From Bergeyella zoohelcum ATCC 43767 (GTDB lineage Bacteria; Bacteroidota; Bacteroidia; Flavobacteriales; Weeksellaceae), in the NCBI RefSeq assembly GCF_000301075.1, contig NZ_JH932293.1, positions 111,988 to 175,987 of the forward strand: DNA of 64,000 nt. The letters run 5' to 3'. The notes under the pieces were generated by a model. That model had not been told where the DNA came from and searched no databases. It was given only the letters and a program-made list of their open reading frames with translations. This document shows, in pieces, positions 26,787 to 34,846 of this stretch. The translations under genes and the position numbers were made by a program. The first letter of the stretch is position 1. Every line of letters begins with the position of its first letter.

Positions 26787-27320
26787 ATGAAAAAAATCAT
26801 ATCTGTTCTTACTATTGCATTATTTTCAAATACTTTCGCACAGGAACAATCTGAAATAGAAGGCAAAAGGTGGGTCTATGGCGGCGGCATAGGACTCAAT
26901 ATAAATAACGGATTAAGATCTACTGGGAACGCTTTCTCCCTAATGATATCTCCTAAAGTAGGCTACCTCATCAATAATCATTTCGAAGTAGGAGTAAATG
27001 GTAATTACACTTGGTATAATTCTAGCTACACTCGAACCAATATGCTAGGAATAGGTCCCTATGCTACCTATTATTACCATAGAAGCTATTATGGCACTGT
27101 ACTTTTTCAGCAATATTTTATCAATGAAAAATACAAATCTGCCCGTACAGAAAATTTTAATACGAGCGAATCTGCACTATATATTGGTGGTGGATATATA
27201 CAGCAAGTAGGCAACCATTCTTATATGCAATTGGGGCTTATGTACAATGTACTAAAAAATAATCCATCCGTTTTAGGAGGTGCCCTTATACCGAATGTGG
27301 GGCTCATCATAGGAATATAA
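26787..27320 (+). CDS. Small outer-membrane beta-barrel protein
   Basis: A 177-residue exported protein of unknown role. Residues 1-18 are a signal peptide (MKKIISVLTIALFSNTFA). The mature part alternates Gly/aromatic-rich strands (GGGIGLNINNGL, FEVGVNGNYTWY, ALYIGGGYIQQVGNHSYMQLGLMYN) and ends in a strand NVGLIIGI, giving an eight-stranded barrel pattern. It begins about 90 bases from the divergent mnmA start and precedes mscS by 53 bases. Confidence 0.75.
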   Translation: MKKIISVLTIALFSNTFAQEQSEIEGKRWVYGGGIGLNINNGLRSTGNAFSLMISPKVGYLINNHFEVGVNGNYTWYNSSYTRTNMLGIGPYATYYYHRSYYGTVLFQQYFINEKYKSARTENFNTSESALYIGGGYIQQVGNHSYMQLGLMYNVLKNNPSVLGGALIPNVGLIIGI

Positions 27321-27373
27321 CTTTCTTCTAAAACTACTCAATGATAGAACATGTTTTTAAAACAATTTAAACA

Positions 27374-28204
27374 ATGGAGGAAATACAAAAACTAAACATT
27401 AGCAACTTAGACATTAACTTATTAATAGACAAAGCCATAAGCTATGGAATAAAAATCGTAGCGGGACTTTTAATTGTTGTCATCGGATTTTGGCTGGCCG
27501 CTAGGGTTTCTAAGTTCATTAAAAAGAAACTAAACATACAATCATTATCTTTATCACTCCAAAAATTTATAGGTGATATCATCGGTATGCTCATAAGAAT
27601 TCTAGTTATTCTAGCAGCAATGAATACCATGGGCGTAGAGACTACTTCATTTGTAGCACTTTTAGGTGGTCTAGCGGTAGGCGTAGGGATGGCACTTCAA
27701 GGTTCTTTATCTAACTTTGCCGGTGGTCTATTAATCCTTGTGTTCAAGCCTTTTAGAGTAGGTGATGTAGTAGAAGTAATGGGAAATACTGGTACAGTGG
27801 AAGAAATATCCATCTTACAAACCATCATCCTAAAGGCAGATCTTAAAACCGTAATTCTTCCTAATGGAAATGTATTCAATAACGCCATTATTAATTACTC
27901 CAAAACAGGTGTGAGACGAGTGGAAATCACGATAGGAATAGGCTATCAAGATGATTTTGACAAGGCCAAAGAAGTGCTTATAGAAGTAATGAAGAATGAG
28001 CCTCTACTCCTTCACGATAAAGGCTATGTTCTTGAAATCAATGACTTTGGGGACAACTCTGTAAATCTCGCCATGTATGCTTTCACCGAATCGAGCAATT
28101 TTTTACAAGCAAAATGGCGTCTTAATAGAGCCACCAAACTGGCTCTTGATAAACATGGCATCAGTATTCCGTACCCACAAAGAGAAGTACATGTCATCAA
28201 ATAA
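27374..28204 (+). CDS. Small-conductance mechanosensitive channel, MscS family
   Basis: Inner-membrane channel that opens on hypo-osmotic stress. The 276-residue protein has three membrane segments (about residues 25-47, 65-90 and 95-120), the Gly/Ala-rich pore helix ALLGGLAVGVGMALQGSLSNFAGGLLIL, then the cytoplasmic beta domain (FKPFRVGDVVEVMGNTGTVEEISILQT) and C-terminal vestibule ending ISIPYPQREVHVIK. Length and order match E. coli MscS. It is ended by a strong terminator. Confidence 0.95.
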   Translation: MEEIQKLNISNLDINLLIDKAISYGIKIVAGLLIVVIGFWLAARVSKFIKKKLNIQSLSLSLQKFIGDIIGMLIRILVILAAMNTMGVETTSFVALLGGLAVGVGMALQGSLSNFAGGLLILVFKPFRVGDVVEVMGNTGTVEEISILQTIILKADLKTVILPNGNVFNNAIINYSKTGVRRVEITIGIGYQDDFDKAKEVLIEVMKNEPLLLHDKGYVLEINDFGDNSVNLAMYAFTESSNFLQAKWRLNRATKLALDKHGISIPYPQREVHVIK

Positions 28205-28229
28205 AATTTCTTAATCATCTATAAAAACG

Positions 28230-28276
28230 CTCGCCAATGCTATTCAAAAATAGGAATAACTTTGGCGAGATTTTTT
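28230..28276 (+). terminator. Terminator of mscS
   Basis: Stem CTCGCCAA / TTGGCGAG (28230-28237 with 28262-28269), 24-base loop, then a T-run (28271-28276) on the plus strand, 26 bases after the mscS stop. Confidence 0.75.
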
Positions 28277-28350
28277 ATTGCGTTTTTTCAGTCTATCAGA
28301 GTTTTAAGCATCGTTAAAAATACATCATCTCTATTTACTTCATGCTGAGA

Positions 28351-29349
28351 TTAATTCTCATTAGGCATCTCTCTAAGATTCGAGTTGAATTGCTGAGAGA
28401 GGAGTTGGTAGGTCGTATTAAAATAAGGCTCAGTCCAAAATTGCGTCCTATAATTGCTTTTCTTTCTATTAAATTTCACTCCTTTAGAGAGTTCATTTTT
28501 ATTAAGATATTTCACTTCAGCAGGGTAAAAATGAGCTACAGAAGTAATCTGGGTAAAATGCTCATCTTTTTTATGTTTTAACTTGAAAGTAAAAGTCTCA
28601 TCGTATCCGCTTAGCTGTTGAGGAGAAGTAGATTTTCCTGAAAACCGATATACATCTAAAAAATTCCATTGATAAAAAACATAGCCCAAAAACTTCCATT
28701 CTTTTTCATTAAACTTTTGACGATGAATGGAGTATGAAGTTTCATTTTCTAAAGGATGATAATGCTTTTTAAATGAAGGTTTTAGAATATCAGAAATTCT
28801 TTTCGGTTGAGGAAGCCGTATTATATTATCAAATATAATGTCATTTATTTTCTTCACCTCATGACGAGACTCCATCACAAAGGAACGATACTCTTTAAGA
28901 ATTTGTTTTTCTAATTTTTTAGATTTAACACTAAAAACATACTGGATAATCCCATCAATATAGATATTAAACACTCCATCATTAGTTACAAAACCATTAA
29001 AAAAACCTTCGATTACCAAATAGTCTTTCTGTGTTTTGGAAATTATGATTTCTGGAATTTTATACACTTTAGTGGGTTTTAGATGATATGTATCATTTTG
29101 AATTTTATCTACATACAGTGTATCCGTATCTATACTGGGATGAGAAATCAAAACCCATTTTTCTTTTGCCAAAATAGATTTTTTTATTGCTCCATTTTCA
29201 TCGGTTTGCCCTAAAAAAGATTTCTTTGAATTGAGAATTAAGAGCTGTTTCATCGGCGATTGATTTTCGGCATTCAAAAACCTGATTTCCTGACCGAACA
29301 TACAATCTATCATCAAACACAGAACTACAATAATACAATTTCTAAACAT
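28351..29349 (-). CDS. Exported protein with carboxypeptidase-regulatory-like start
   Basis: A 332-residue protein I do not recognise by family. Residues 1-20 are a signal peptide (CIIVVLCLMIDCMFGQ). The first 90 mature residues (IRFLNAENQSPMKQLLILNSKKSFLGQTDENGAIKKS...) resemble the small Ig-like regulatory domain that starts many Bacteroidota envelope proteins. The rest, with charged Lys/Asn-rich sequence and aromatic strands, shows no motif. It is probably periplasmic or surface-associated; function unknown. It lies between mscS (convergent) and the adk terminator. Confidence 0.7.
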   Translation of the reverse strand: MFRNCIIVVLCLMIDCMFGQEIRFLNAENQSPMKQLLILNSKKSFLGQTDENGAIKKSILAKEKWVLISHPSIDTDTLYVDKIQNDTYHLKPTKVYKIPEIIISKTQKDYLVIEGFFNGFVTNDGVFNIYIDGIIQYVFSVKSKKLEKQILKEYRSFVMESRHEVKKINDIIFDNIIRLPQPKRISDILKPSFKKHYHPLENETSYSIHRQKFNEKEWKFLGYVFYQWNFLDVYRFSGKSTSPQQLSGYDETFTFKLKHKKDEHFTQITSVAHFYPAEVKYLNKNELSKGVKFNRKKSNYRTQFWTEPYFNTTYQLLSQQFNSNLREMPNEN

Positions 29350-29384
29350 ATACTCAAACTTTATCTAACGGTAAAAATAATAAT

Positions 29385-29412
29385 AAAAAAAATACCGCCT
29401 AAAGGCGGTATT
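29385..29412 (-). terminator. Terminator of hpt-adk
   Basis: Stem AATACCGCCT / AGGCGGTATT (29391-29400 with 29403-29412) followed by a run of six T on the minus strand, three bases past the adk stop codon. Confidence 0.88.
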
Positions 29413-29414
29413 GA

Positions 29415-29993
29415 TTATTTAATTTTTTCAATTTCATTAGAGAGTTGAGCCGAAATTTCAGCAATTTCTCCTACTCCGTTAATCTCTACATATTTCCCTT
29501 GCTGCTTATAAAGTTCTGCCACTTCGGCGGTCTTGGCATAGTATTCTTTGATTCTATTTCGGATAATTTGTTCATCAGCATCATCACTTCTACCACTTGT
29601 TTTACCTCTTTCTAAAAGTCTTTGCACCAAAATTTCATCTTCCACTACTAATGAAAGACATACATCAATATCCTCATTCAAAACCTCTTTCACTATACCT
29701 TCCAATGCTTGGGTCTGGAAAGCGGTTCTCGGGAATCCATCAAAGATAAATCCTTTTGCGTCCGTAGGTTTTTTGAGTTCATCTGTAAGCATATCTATAG
29801 TCACTTGGTCAGGAACCAACTCTCCTTTATCCATATAGGATTTTGCTAATTTCCCAAGTGCCGTTTCATTTTTGATATTAAAACGGAAAAGATCTCCCGT
29901 AGAAATTTGCTTAAGATTAAATTGCTCTATCAAGCGCTGTGCCTGAGTGCCTTTTCCACTCCCTGGTGGGCCAAATAATACGATGTTTATCAT
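29415..29993 (-). CDS. adk: Adenylate kinase (short form)
   Basis: Interconverts ATP + AMP with two ADP. The 192-residue protein has the P-loop GPPGSGKGTQAQ (residues 7-18), AMP-binding ISTGDLFR and FDGFPRTAFQ, and the Arg finger region RTxGRSDD. It is the short type without the zinc-binding LID insertion, as in other Bacteroidota. It follows hpt by 47 bases on the same strand, giving a purine-metabolism pair. Confidence 0.97.
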   Translation of the reverse strand: MINIVLFGPPGSGKGTQAQRLIEQFNLKQISTGDLFRFNIKNETALGKLAKSYMDKGELVPDQVTIDMLTDELKKPTDAKGFIFDGFPRTAFQTQALEGIVKEVLNEDIDVCLSLVVEDEILVQRLLERGKTSGRSDDADEQIIRNRIKEYYAKTAEVAELYKQQGKYVEINGVGEIAEISAQLSNEIEKIK

Positions 29994-30040
29994 TGATTTT
30001 GTTATTTTTAATATTTTTTAGATTTTCTCTAAATGACAAT

Positions 30041-30598
30041 TTAATGATTGATTCTTCCTTCAGAAAGTTGATACAAATCAGGAAGGTTTCTTCCAAGCTC
30101 ATCATAATCAAGCCCATACCCTAAAACAAACTTGTTAGGAATTTCCTTAGCCACATAATCAATAGTGAAGTCTTTTTTAAACACTTCTGGCTTCAAAAAT
30201 GCCGATGCTACTTTAAGTGACTTAGGTCTTTGAGTATTTTTAAAATATTCAAAAAGACTTTCTATAGTATTCCCTGTATCTACAATGTCTTCCATCAAAA
30301 TAATGTGTCTTCCCTCCACATCTTTGGTAAGATCCATTTTGGTATATACCACTCCCGTAGATTGGAGCCCTCCATGATAAGAACTTACCTGGAGAAAAGC
30401 TACCTCGCATTTTCCTGGATAATACTTTAAAAAATCAGAAAAGAACATAAAAACTCCATTAAGTACCCCGATAAATACTGGAGTTTCATCTTTATAATCT
30501 TCATATACGGTTAGTGCCAATGCTTTTACAGCTTCCTGAATTTCTTCACTGCTAAGGTAAGGAACGAATTCTTTATCGTGAATTTTTACTGTTTTCAT
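30041..30598 (-). CDS. hpt: Hypoxanthine phosphoribosyltransferase
   Basis: Salvages hypoxanthine/guanine to IMP/GMP using PRPP. The 185-residue protein carries the PRPP motif ILMEDIVDTGNT (VVEDIIDTG-type) and the flexible-loop dipeptide region YHGGLQSTG. C-terminal FVLGYGLDYDELGRNLPDLY is the purine-binding loop. A TAATTTTG -7 box lies a short distance upstream of the start. It is the first gene of the hpt-adk pair. Confidence 0.95.
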   Translation of the reverse strand: MKTVKIHDKEFVPYLSSEEIQEAVKALALTVYEDYKDETPVFIGVLNGVFMFFSDFLKYYPGKCEVAFLQVSSYHGGLQSTGVVYTKMDLTKDVEGRHIILMEDIVDTGNTIESLFEYFKNTQRPKSLKVASAFLKPEVFKKDFTIDYVAKEIPNKFVLGYGLDYDELGRNLPDLYQLSEGRINH

Positions 30599-30995
30599 TC
30601 TATTGAAATAGAGTACAAAATTAAGGAATATTATTTTTTTAGACTTGTAGTTTATAGATTTTTTTGACCGTCAGTTTGTATTCACACTTTCTATTTTAGA
30701 ATAATTTAAGAAAATCATCTATAAATTTAATACATGTACAATAACCTCTTAATTAATGATATTACTGCATCAGTCTCTGAAAAAATAATCAAGACAACGA
30801 TTTTAAAATGCAAGTACAAAATAAAAAACAATAAAAAAATTAAAAAATCTATAAAACAATATAATAAATGAAATTTACACTCATGTATTTATTCATAGGA
30901 GCTATTAAGAATTGGTCACCCCAAAAAAACATTTTATCCAATTGATATATTCACAATATTTTGACCATAAAAACCATTTATTTTCACAATAAATT
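30599..30995. other. Intergenic region right of hpt
   Basis: Very AT-rich, no supportable coding sequence on either strand. It holds the hpt promoter at its left end; the rest shows short A/T tracts only. The next 120 bases contain a complete promoter-to-terminator unit for a small RNA. Confidence 0.5.
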
Positions 30996-31025
30996 TTGCA
31001 GTTAAGAAAATTTGTTGTACTTTTG
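30996..31025 (+). promoter_or_regulatory. Promoter of the candidate small RNA
   Basis: TTG (30996-30998), a 19-base spacer, then TACTTTTG (31018-31025), exact matches to both Bacteroidota promoter elements with ideal spacing. No open reading frame follows; a strong terminator begins about 60 bases downstream. Confidence 0.75.
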
Positions 31026-31031
31026 ACACGC

Positions 31032-31116
31032 TTAGAAGAGCTCCATTGCTTTAAAAAGCAATAATTTTTTTCATCATTTGTGTGAGAGCCATGAACATGT
31101 TTCATGGCTCTTTTTT
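31032..31116 (+). ncRNA. Candidate small RNA, about 85 nt
   Basis: Defined by an exact promoter upstream and a perfect terminator at its 3' end. Between them is a hairpin ATTGCTT-TAAA-AAGCAAT (31045-31062) followed by a T7 run that could act as a partial early stop, then TTCATCATTTGTGTGA and the terminal GAGCCATGAA hairpin. No start codon opens a meaningful frame. I cannot match it to a known family (6S RNA and tmRNA are excluded by size); I could not test the Rfam Flavo-1 model. The start is predicted from the promoter and could shift a few bases. Confidence 0.65.
31086..31116 (+). terminator. Terminator of the candidate small RNA
   Basis: Perfect 10-bp stem GAGCCATGAA / TTCATGGCTC, 5-base loop, then TTTTTT on the plus strand. 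No plus-strand gene lies nearby that it could otherwise serve (the last one upstream is mscS, which has its own terminator). Confidence 0.9.
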
Positions 31117-31183
31117 ATTGTTCACTTATATTATTTGCATTCATCATATCATCACCACCTACTCCCTTCATCATCAGCATATT

Positions 31184-31213
31184 AAAAAAAAGAGATGCAA
31201 ATTCTGCATCTCT
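31184..31213 (-). terminator. Terminator of cysS
   Basis: Perfect stem AGAGATGCA / TGCATCTCT (9 bp, 5-base loop) followed by seven T on the minus strand, about 40 bases past the cysS stop. Confidence 0.88.
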
Positions 31214-31252
31214 ATATGAGTTTTCACTAAAAATTTATTTCATGAGCTTATT

Positions 31253-32731
31253 CTATTTGAGTACATAGCTGGTACCTTCTCTGCTATCTTTCAATTCAAT
31301 GCCTTCTGAAAGAAGCTTATCACGAATTTCATCGGAAAGTTCAAAATTCTTCGCTTTTCGAGCTTGATTTCTCAGGTCAATAAGTATCCTCATTGCACCA
31401 TCTAGCTTCTCACTATTACTCTCTTCTAAATCCTGAAGCCCAAGCACATCATACACAAATCCATTGAGTAAAGATTTGAGTGTATTGAGCTCATCTATGC
31501 TTATTTCTTCATCACCATTTTTCCATTGGAAAATCCATTTCACCGCTTCAAAAAGATGAGAAATTAAAATAGGACTATTAAAATCATCCGTGAGTGCAGC
31601 ATAACACTTTTCTTTCCATTCGATGATACGATTAGCTATTGGCTGTGAGCTATTGGCTGTGGGTGCTATTTCATTAATGATTTTTACTGCTTCCATCAGC
31701 CTATTAAACCCTTTTTCACTGGCCAAAAGTGCTTCATTAGATAGATCTACCACACTCCTATAATGTGCTTGGAGGAAGAAAAATCTTACCACTGATGGAT
31801 GAAATGCTTTTTCAAAAAAATCATTATTCCCCGTGATGAGTTCCATAGGTAAAATAGTATTCCCTGTAGATTTACTCATTTTTTGCCCATTCATCGTTAG
31901 CATATTGGCATGCATCCAATAATTTACTGGTGAAGTGCCATTACATGCTTTCCCTTGGGCTATTTCGCACTCATGGTGTGGAAATTTCAGGTCCATTCCT
32001 CCTCCGTGAATATCAAACCTATCCCCTAAATATTTAGTACTCATAGCTGTACATTCTAAATGCCAGCCTGGAAAACCTTCTCCCCAAGGAGATGGCCATT
32101 TCATAATATGCTCAGGAGATGCTTTCTTCCAAAGAGCAAAATCTTGCGGATTTTTCTTTTCATCTTGTCCGTCTAAATCACGAGTATTGGCAAATAATTC
32201 ATCAATATTCCTCTTAGAGAGCTCACCATAGTTTCCTCCTTGCTCATTGTACGCACGAACATCAAAATACACTGAACCATTGCTTACATACGCTAACCCT
32301 TTCTCAATCAAAACCTTAGTAAGCTCTAATTGTTCAATGATATGCCCCGTAGCAGTAGGCTCAATATTGGGAGGCAAATTATTAAACATGCTCAGCACCT
32401 TGTGAAAATCCACAGTGTATTTCTGTACAATTTCCATAGGTTCTAATTTCTCCAAGCGAGATTGTTTCACAAAACGGTCATTATTCACATCGCCATCATC
32501 GGTAAGGTGTCCCGCATCAGTAATATTACGGACATAACGCACTTTGTACCCTAAGTGCATCAGGGTTCTATAAATAAAATCAAAGGACATGAAAGTACGC
32601 ACATTGCCCATATGGACATTACTATACACCGTAGGTCCGCAGACATACATGCCTACATTACCTTCTAGAATAGGTTTAAAAATTTCTTTTTCTCCTGTAA
32701 GAGAATTGTATATTTTGAGCTGATAGTTCAT
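31253..32731 (-). CDS. cysS: Cysteinyl-tRNA synthetase
   Basis: Charges tRNA-Cys. The 492-residue class I enzyme has the N-terminal zinc Cys and HIGH-type motif in [19 protein letters not shown], the ERGGHD-like WHLECTAMS zinc segment, and the KMSKSTGN loop. The C-terminal anticodon-binding region ends [23 protein letters not shown]. In the linker after the catalytic domain (segment [20 protein letters not shown]) the gene carries an exact 14-base tandem duplication (see repeat at 31634). Monocistronic with its own terminator. Confidence 0.97.
   Translation of the reverse strand: MNYQLKIYNSLTGEKEIFKPILEGNVGMYVCGPTVYSNVHMGNVRTFMSFDFIYRTLMHLGYKVRYVRNITDAGHLTDDGDVNNDRFVKQSRLEKLEPMEIVQKYTVDFHKVLSMFNNLPPNIEPTATGHIIEQLELTKVLIEKGLAYVSNGSVYFDVRAYNEQGGNYGELSKRNIDELFANTRDLDGQDEKKNPQDFALWKKASPEHIMKWPSPWGEGFPGWHLECTAMSTKYLGDRFDIHGGGMDLKFPHHECEIAQGKACNGTSPVNYWMHANMLTMNGQKMSKSTGNTILPMELITGNNDFFEKAFHPSVVRFFFLQAHYRSVVDLSNEALLASEKGFNRLMEAVKIINEIAPTANSSQPIANRIIEWKEKCYAALTDDFNSPILISHLFEAVKWIFQWKNGDEEISIDELNTLKSLLNGFVYDVLGLQDLEESNSEKLDGAMRILIDLRNQARKAKNFELSDEIRDKLLSEGIELKDSREGTSYVLK
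31634..31661. repeat. 14-base tandem duplication inside cysS
   Basis: AGCTATTGGCTGTG occurs twice in direct succession (31634-31647, 31648-31661). The word resembles AGCT/TTGGCT-rich intergenic filler seen elsewhere (for example AGCTAAAAGCCAAT near 600). It encodes part of a linker in CysRS, so it is tolerated. Together with flanking bases it keeps the reading frame. Confidence 0.85.
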
Positions 32732-32814
32732 ATTTTCAAAAATTAAAAAATCCTGAAAAAGTTATTACTTTGAATAATTTGATGTCAATTTCCTAAACGA
32801 TTGTTCTTTTAAAA

Positions 32815-33480
32815 TCAGTCTAGTTTAGAATGAATCCCCACATAATGTAAGAACTCTTGTCTTGTAATAGGGTTAGTTCGGAAAATACCACTCAGCTCTG
32901 CCGTAATAGTAGAACTGGCCGTATCTCTAATCCCTCTACAATTTACGCAAAGATGTTTGGCATCAATAACACATGCTACATCTTTCGTATTAAGGGCTTC
33001 TTTCATAGCATCTACAATTTGCATAGTAAGTCTTTCCTGTACTTGGGGTCTTTTAGCATAATAATTTACTATTCTATTAATTTTAGAAAGCCCAATAACT
33101 TCTCCGTTAGAAATATACGCCACATGAGCTCTTCCTATGATAGGAAGGAAATGGTGTTCACAAAAAGAATACACTGTAATATCCTTCTCCACAAGCATCT
33201 GACGATATTTATACTTATTACTAAAAGTAGAAATACCGGGTTTATTTTCAGGAAGTAACCCTCCAAAAATTTCATTTACATACATTTTCGCCACTCTTTT
33301 CGGAGAATCTTTCAGAGAATCATCGGTCATATCCATCCCTAATGTATGCATAATTTCCGCAAAATGCTTCTCTATAATGGCTATTTTCTCCTCAGGGGTT
33401 TTCTCAAAAGCATCGGCTCTGAGCGGTGTATGTTCCTTTCCCGAAAAAACATCATCATCGTTATCAAAAAAATCGTTCAT
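32815..33480 (-). CDS. folE: GTP cyclohydrolase I
   Basis: Converts GTP to 7,8-dihydroneopterin triphosphate, the first step of folate and pterin synthesis. The 221-residue product has zinc and active-site residues in VYSFCEHHFLPIIGRAHVAYI (Cys, His, His) and the third zinc Cys in IDAKHLCVNCRG. The ~35-residue acidic N-terminus (FFDNDDDVFSGKEHTPLRAD) precedes the conserved core. It is preceded by an excellent promoter and separated from cysS by 83 bases. Confidence 0.96.
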   Translation of the reverse strand: MNDFFDNDDDVFSGKEHTPLRADAFEKTPEEKIAIIEKHFAEIMHTLGMDMTDDSLKDSPKRVAKMYVNEIFGGLLPENKPGISTFSNKYKYRQMLVEKDITVYSFCEHHFLPIIGRAHVAYISNGEVIGLSKINRIVNYYAKRPQVQERLTMQIVDAMKEALNTKDVACVIDAKHLCVNCRGIRDTASSTITAELSGIFRTNPITRQEFLHYVGIHSKLD

Positions 33481-33500
33481 GTTTTTCTTTAATTCTAAAA

Positions 33501-33529
33501 CAAAGATAGGAATTTCCCTTCCAAAACAA
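33501..33529 (-). promoter_or_regulatory. folE promoter
   Basis: Minus strand TTG (33527-33529), 18-base spacer, TATCTTTG (33501-33508): exact match to the Bacteroidota consensus, about 20 bases upstream of the folE ATG. Confidence 0.75.
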
Positions 33530-33669
33530 TGCGTTTTCCTTATAATATCATTCTGATAATAAAGAAAATTTTCTTTCTGACAATAGCTTATTTGTACAAA
33601 GACAAATACAATCTACTTAGATAATAAAATGATAGTATGATTTTTGATATAAACAAGAAAAAAAGAATA

Positions 33670-33963
33670 ATGAGATACGAAAACCAAAGGCAAGGCAATG
33701 GAGGTGTAATACTATTATTTTCAGATGAAAATATAGAAATAGGAAGATGCACCTATATGGTGATACCTTCAGAGTCCAAATTAATCATTTCATTTGTATT
33801 GGTACACAAAGAGTTTGAAGGTAAAGGAATGGGGAAACTTTTAGTAGAAGCTGCCATCCAGTTCGCTAGAGAGAATGGATGGAAAATTTTCCCGCATTGC
33901 TCTTATGCACATTCTGTAATGAAGAAAATAGACCATGTAAAAGATATTTTGATTCCCCACTAA
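33670..33963 (+). CDS. Small GNAT family N-acetyltransferase (YjdJ-like)
   Basis: A 97-residue minimal GNAT protein. The acetyl-CoA loop is HKEFEGKGMGKLLVEAAIQFARENGWKI, followed by PHCSYAHSVMKK with a Cys that is usual for this one-domain family (COG2388). Substrate unknown. An in-frame ATG at 33637 would add 11 residues rich in Lys (FDINKKKRI); the family normally starts close to the ATG at 33670, which I prefer with modest certainty. Single gene between divergent folE and convergent yebC. Confidence 0.85.
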   Translation: MRYENQRQGNGGVILLFSDENIEIGRCTYMVIPSESKLIISFVLVHKEFEGKGMGKLLVEAAIQFARENGWKIFPHCSYAHSVMKKIDHVKDILIPH

Positions 33964-33983
33964 AATATCTAATTATCAAAAGC

Positions 33984-34010
33984 AAAGCTGCCCAAAATGG
34001 ACAGCTTTTT
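33984..34010 (+). terminator. Terminator of the GNAT gene
   Basis: Stem AAAGCTG-c-CC / GG-a-CAGCTTT (one mismatch) with T-rich sequence following on the plus strand. It is only eight bases from the converging yebC stop and may work in both directions. Confidence 0.75.
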
Positions 34011-34017
34011 GTTTTTT

Positions 34018-34758
34018 TTATAATTTTTGCATGAGTTCATCATTGATTTCCATATTATGGTACACATTCTGAACATCATCATCTTCTTCAAATTTTTCCA
34101 GCATTTTCATATTATTTTTAAACTGCTCTTCGGTAACTTCTTTGGTCATATTGGGGATACGCTGAAGCTCTGCACTCTTTGCTTCTATTCCTAATTTTTC
34201 TAATTTATGGGACAAAGCACCAAAATCTTCAAAAGCGGTAGTTACCATCACTTCATTTTCATCGGTATCTATTTCTTCTGCACCACCGTCTATCATCTCC
34301 ATTTCAAATTCCTCCCAATCCATAGTAATAGAAGATTTATCTAAAGTAAAAATTCCTTTTCTATCAAAAATAAATGCGAGTTCCCCGTTTTTACCAAGGT
34401 TTCCGTCCATTTTATTAAATATAGCACGAACATTCGCCACGGTTCTTGTAGGATTATTGGTAGTGCATTCTACAAAGAACGCTACTCCACCTTGTCCATA
34501 ACCTTCATAAGTAATTTCATCATACTGCTCAGCATCCGCTCCAGAAGCTTTTTTTATTGCTCTTTCCACATTATCTTTCGGCATATTTGCTCCTTTGGCG
34601 TTTTGGATACACCTTCTCAATGCAGGATTTGATTCAGGGTCAGGCCCGCCTGCTTTTACCGCTATAGCAATATCTTTTCCTATTCTAGAAAATGTTTTAG
34701 CCATTTTATCCCATCTTGCCATTTTTGATGCCTTTCTATATTCAAAAGCTCTTCCCAT
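34018..34758 (-). CDS. YebC/PmpR family protein
   Basis: A 246-residue member of the TACO1/YebC family. It begins MGRAFEYRKASKMARWDKMAK, the conserved N-terminus, with a three-domain fold; NPALRRCIQNAKGANMPKDNVERAIKKASG and TNNPTRTVANVRAIFNK are family segments. Members were described as transcription regulators and more recently as factors that relieve ribosome stalling. An upstream ATG at 34827 would add 23 residues that overlap the OmpA terminator, so it is rejected. Confidence 0.95.
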   Translation of the reverse strand: MGRAFEYRKASKMARWDKMAKTFSRIGKDIAIAVKAGGPDPESNPALRRCIQNAKGANMPKDNVERAIKKASGADAEQYDEITYEGYGQGGVAFFVECTTNNPTRTVANVRAIFNKMDGNLGKNGELAFIFDRKGIFTLDKSSITMDWEEFEMEMIDGGAEEIDTDENEVMVTTAFEDFGALSHKLEKLGIEAKSAELQRIPNMTKEVTEEQFKNNMKMLEKFEEDDDVQNVYHNMEINDELMQKL

Positions 34759-34796
34759 ATTTTTAATATTTAATTTTTGCAAAAATAATAAATAAA

Positions 34797-34824
34797 CAAA
34801 AACGCCCGATAAAAATCGGGCGTT
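34797..34824 (-). terminator. Terminator of the OmpA-family gene
   Basis: Perfect 10-bp stem AACGCCCGAT / ATCGGGCGTT with a 4-base loop, followed by TTTTTG on the minus strand, 22 bases after the stop at 34847. Confidence 0.9.
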
Positions 34825-34846
34825 CATTTATTAAGAATTGAATCTA

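Noticed and set aside
30599-30720. Purine riboswitch upstream of hpt
   Set aside because: The leader is too short between the predicted -7 box and the ATG, and no purine aptamer core is visible.
30905-31105. Minus-strand frame of 66 residues
   Set aside because: It overlaps a complete plus-strand promoter-RNA-terminator unit, is AT-biased and has no recognisable motif.
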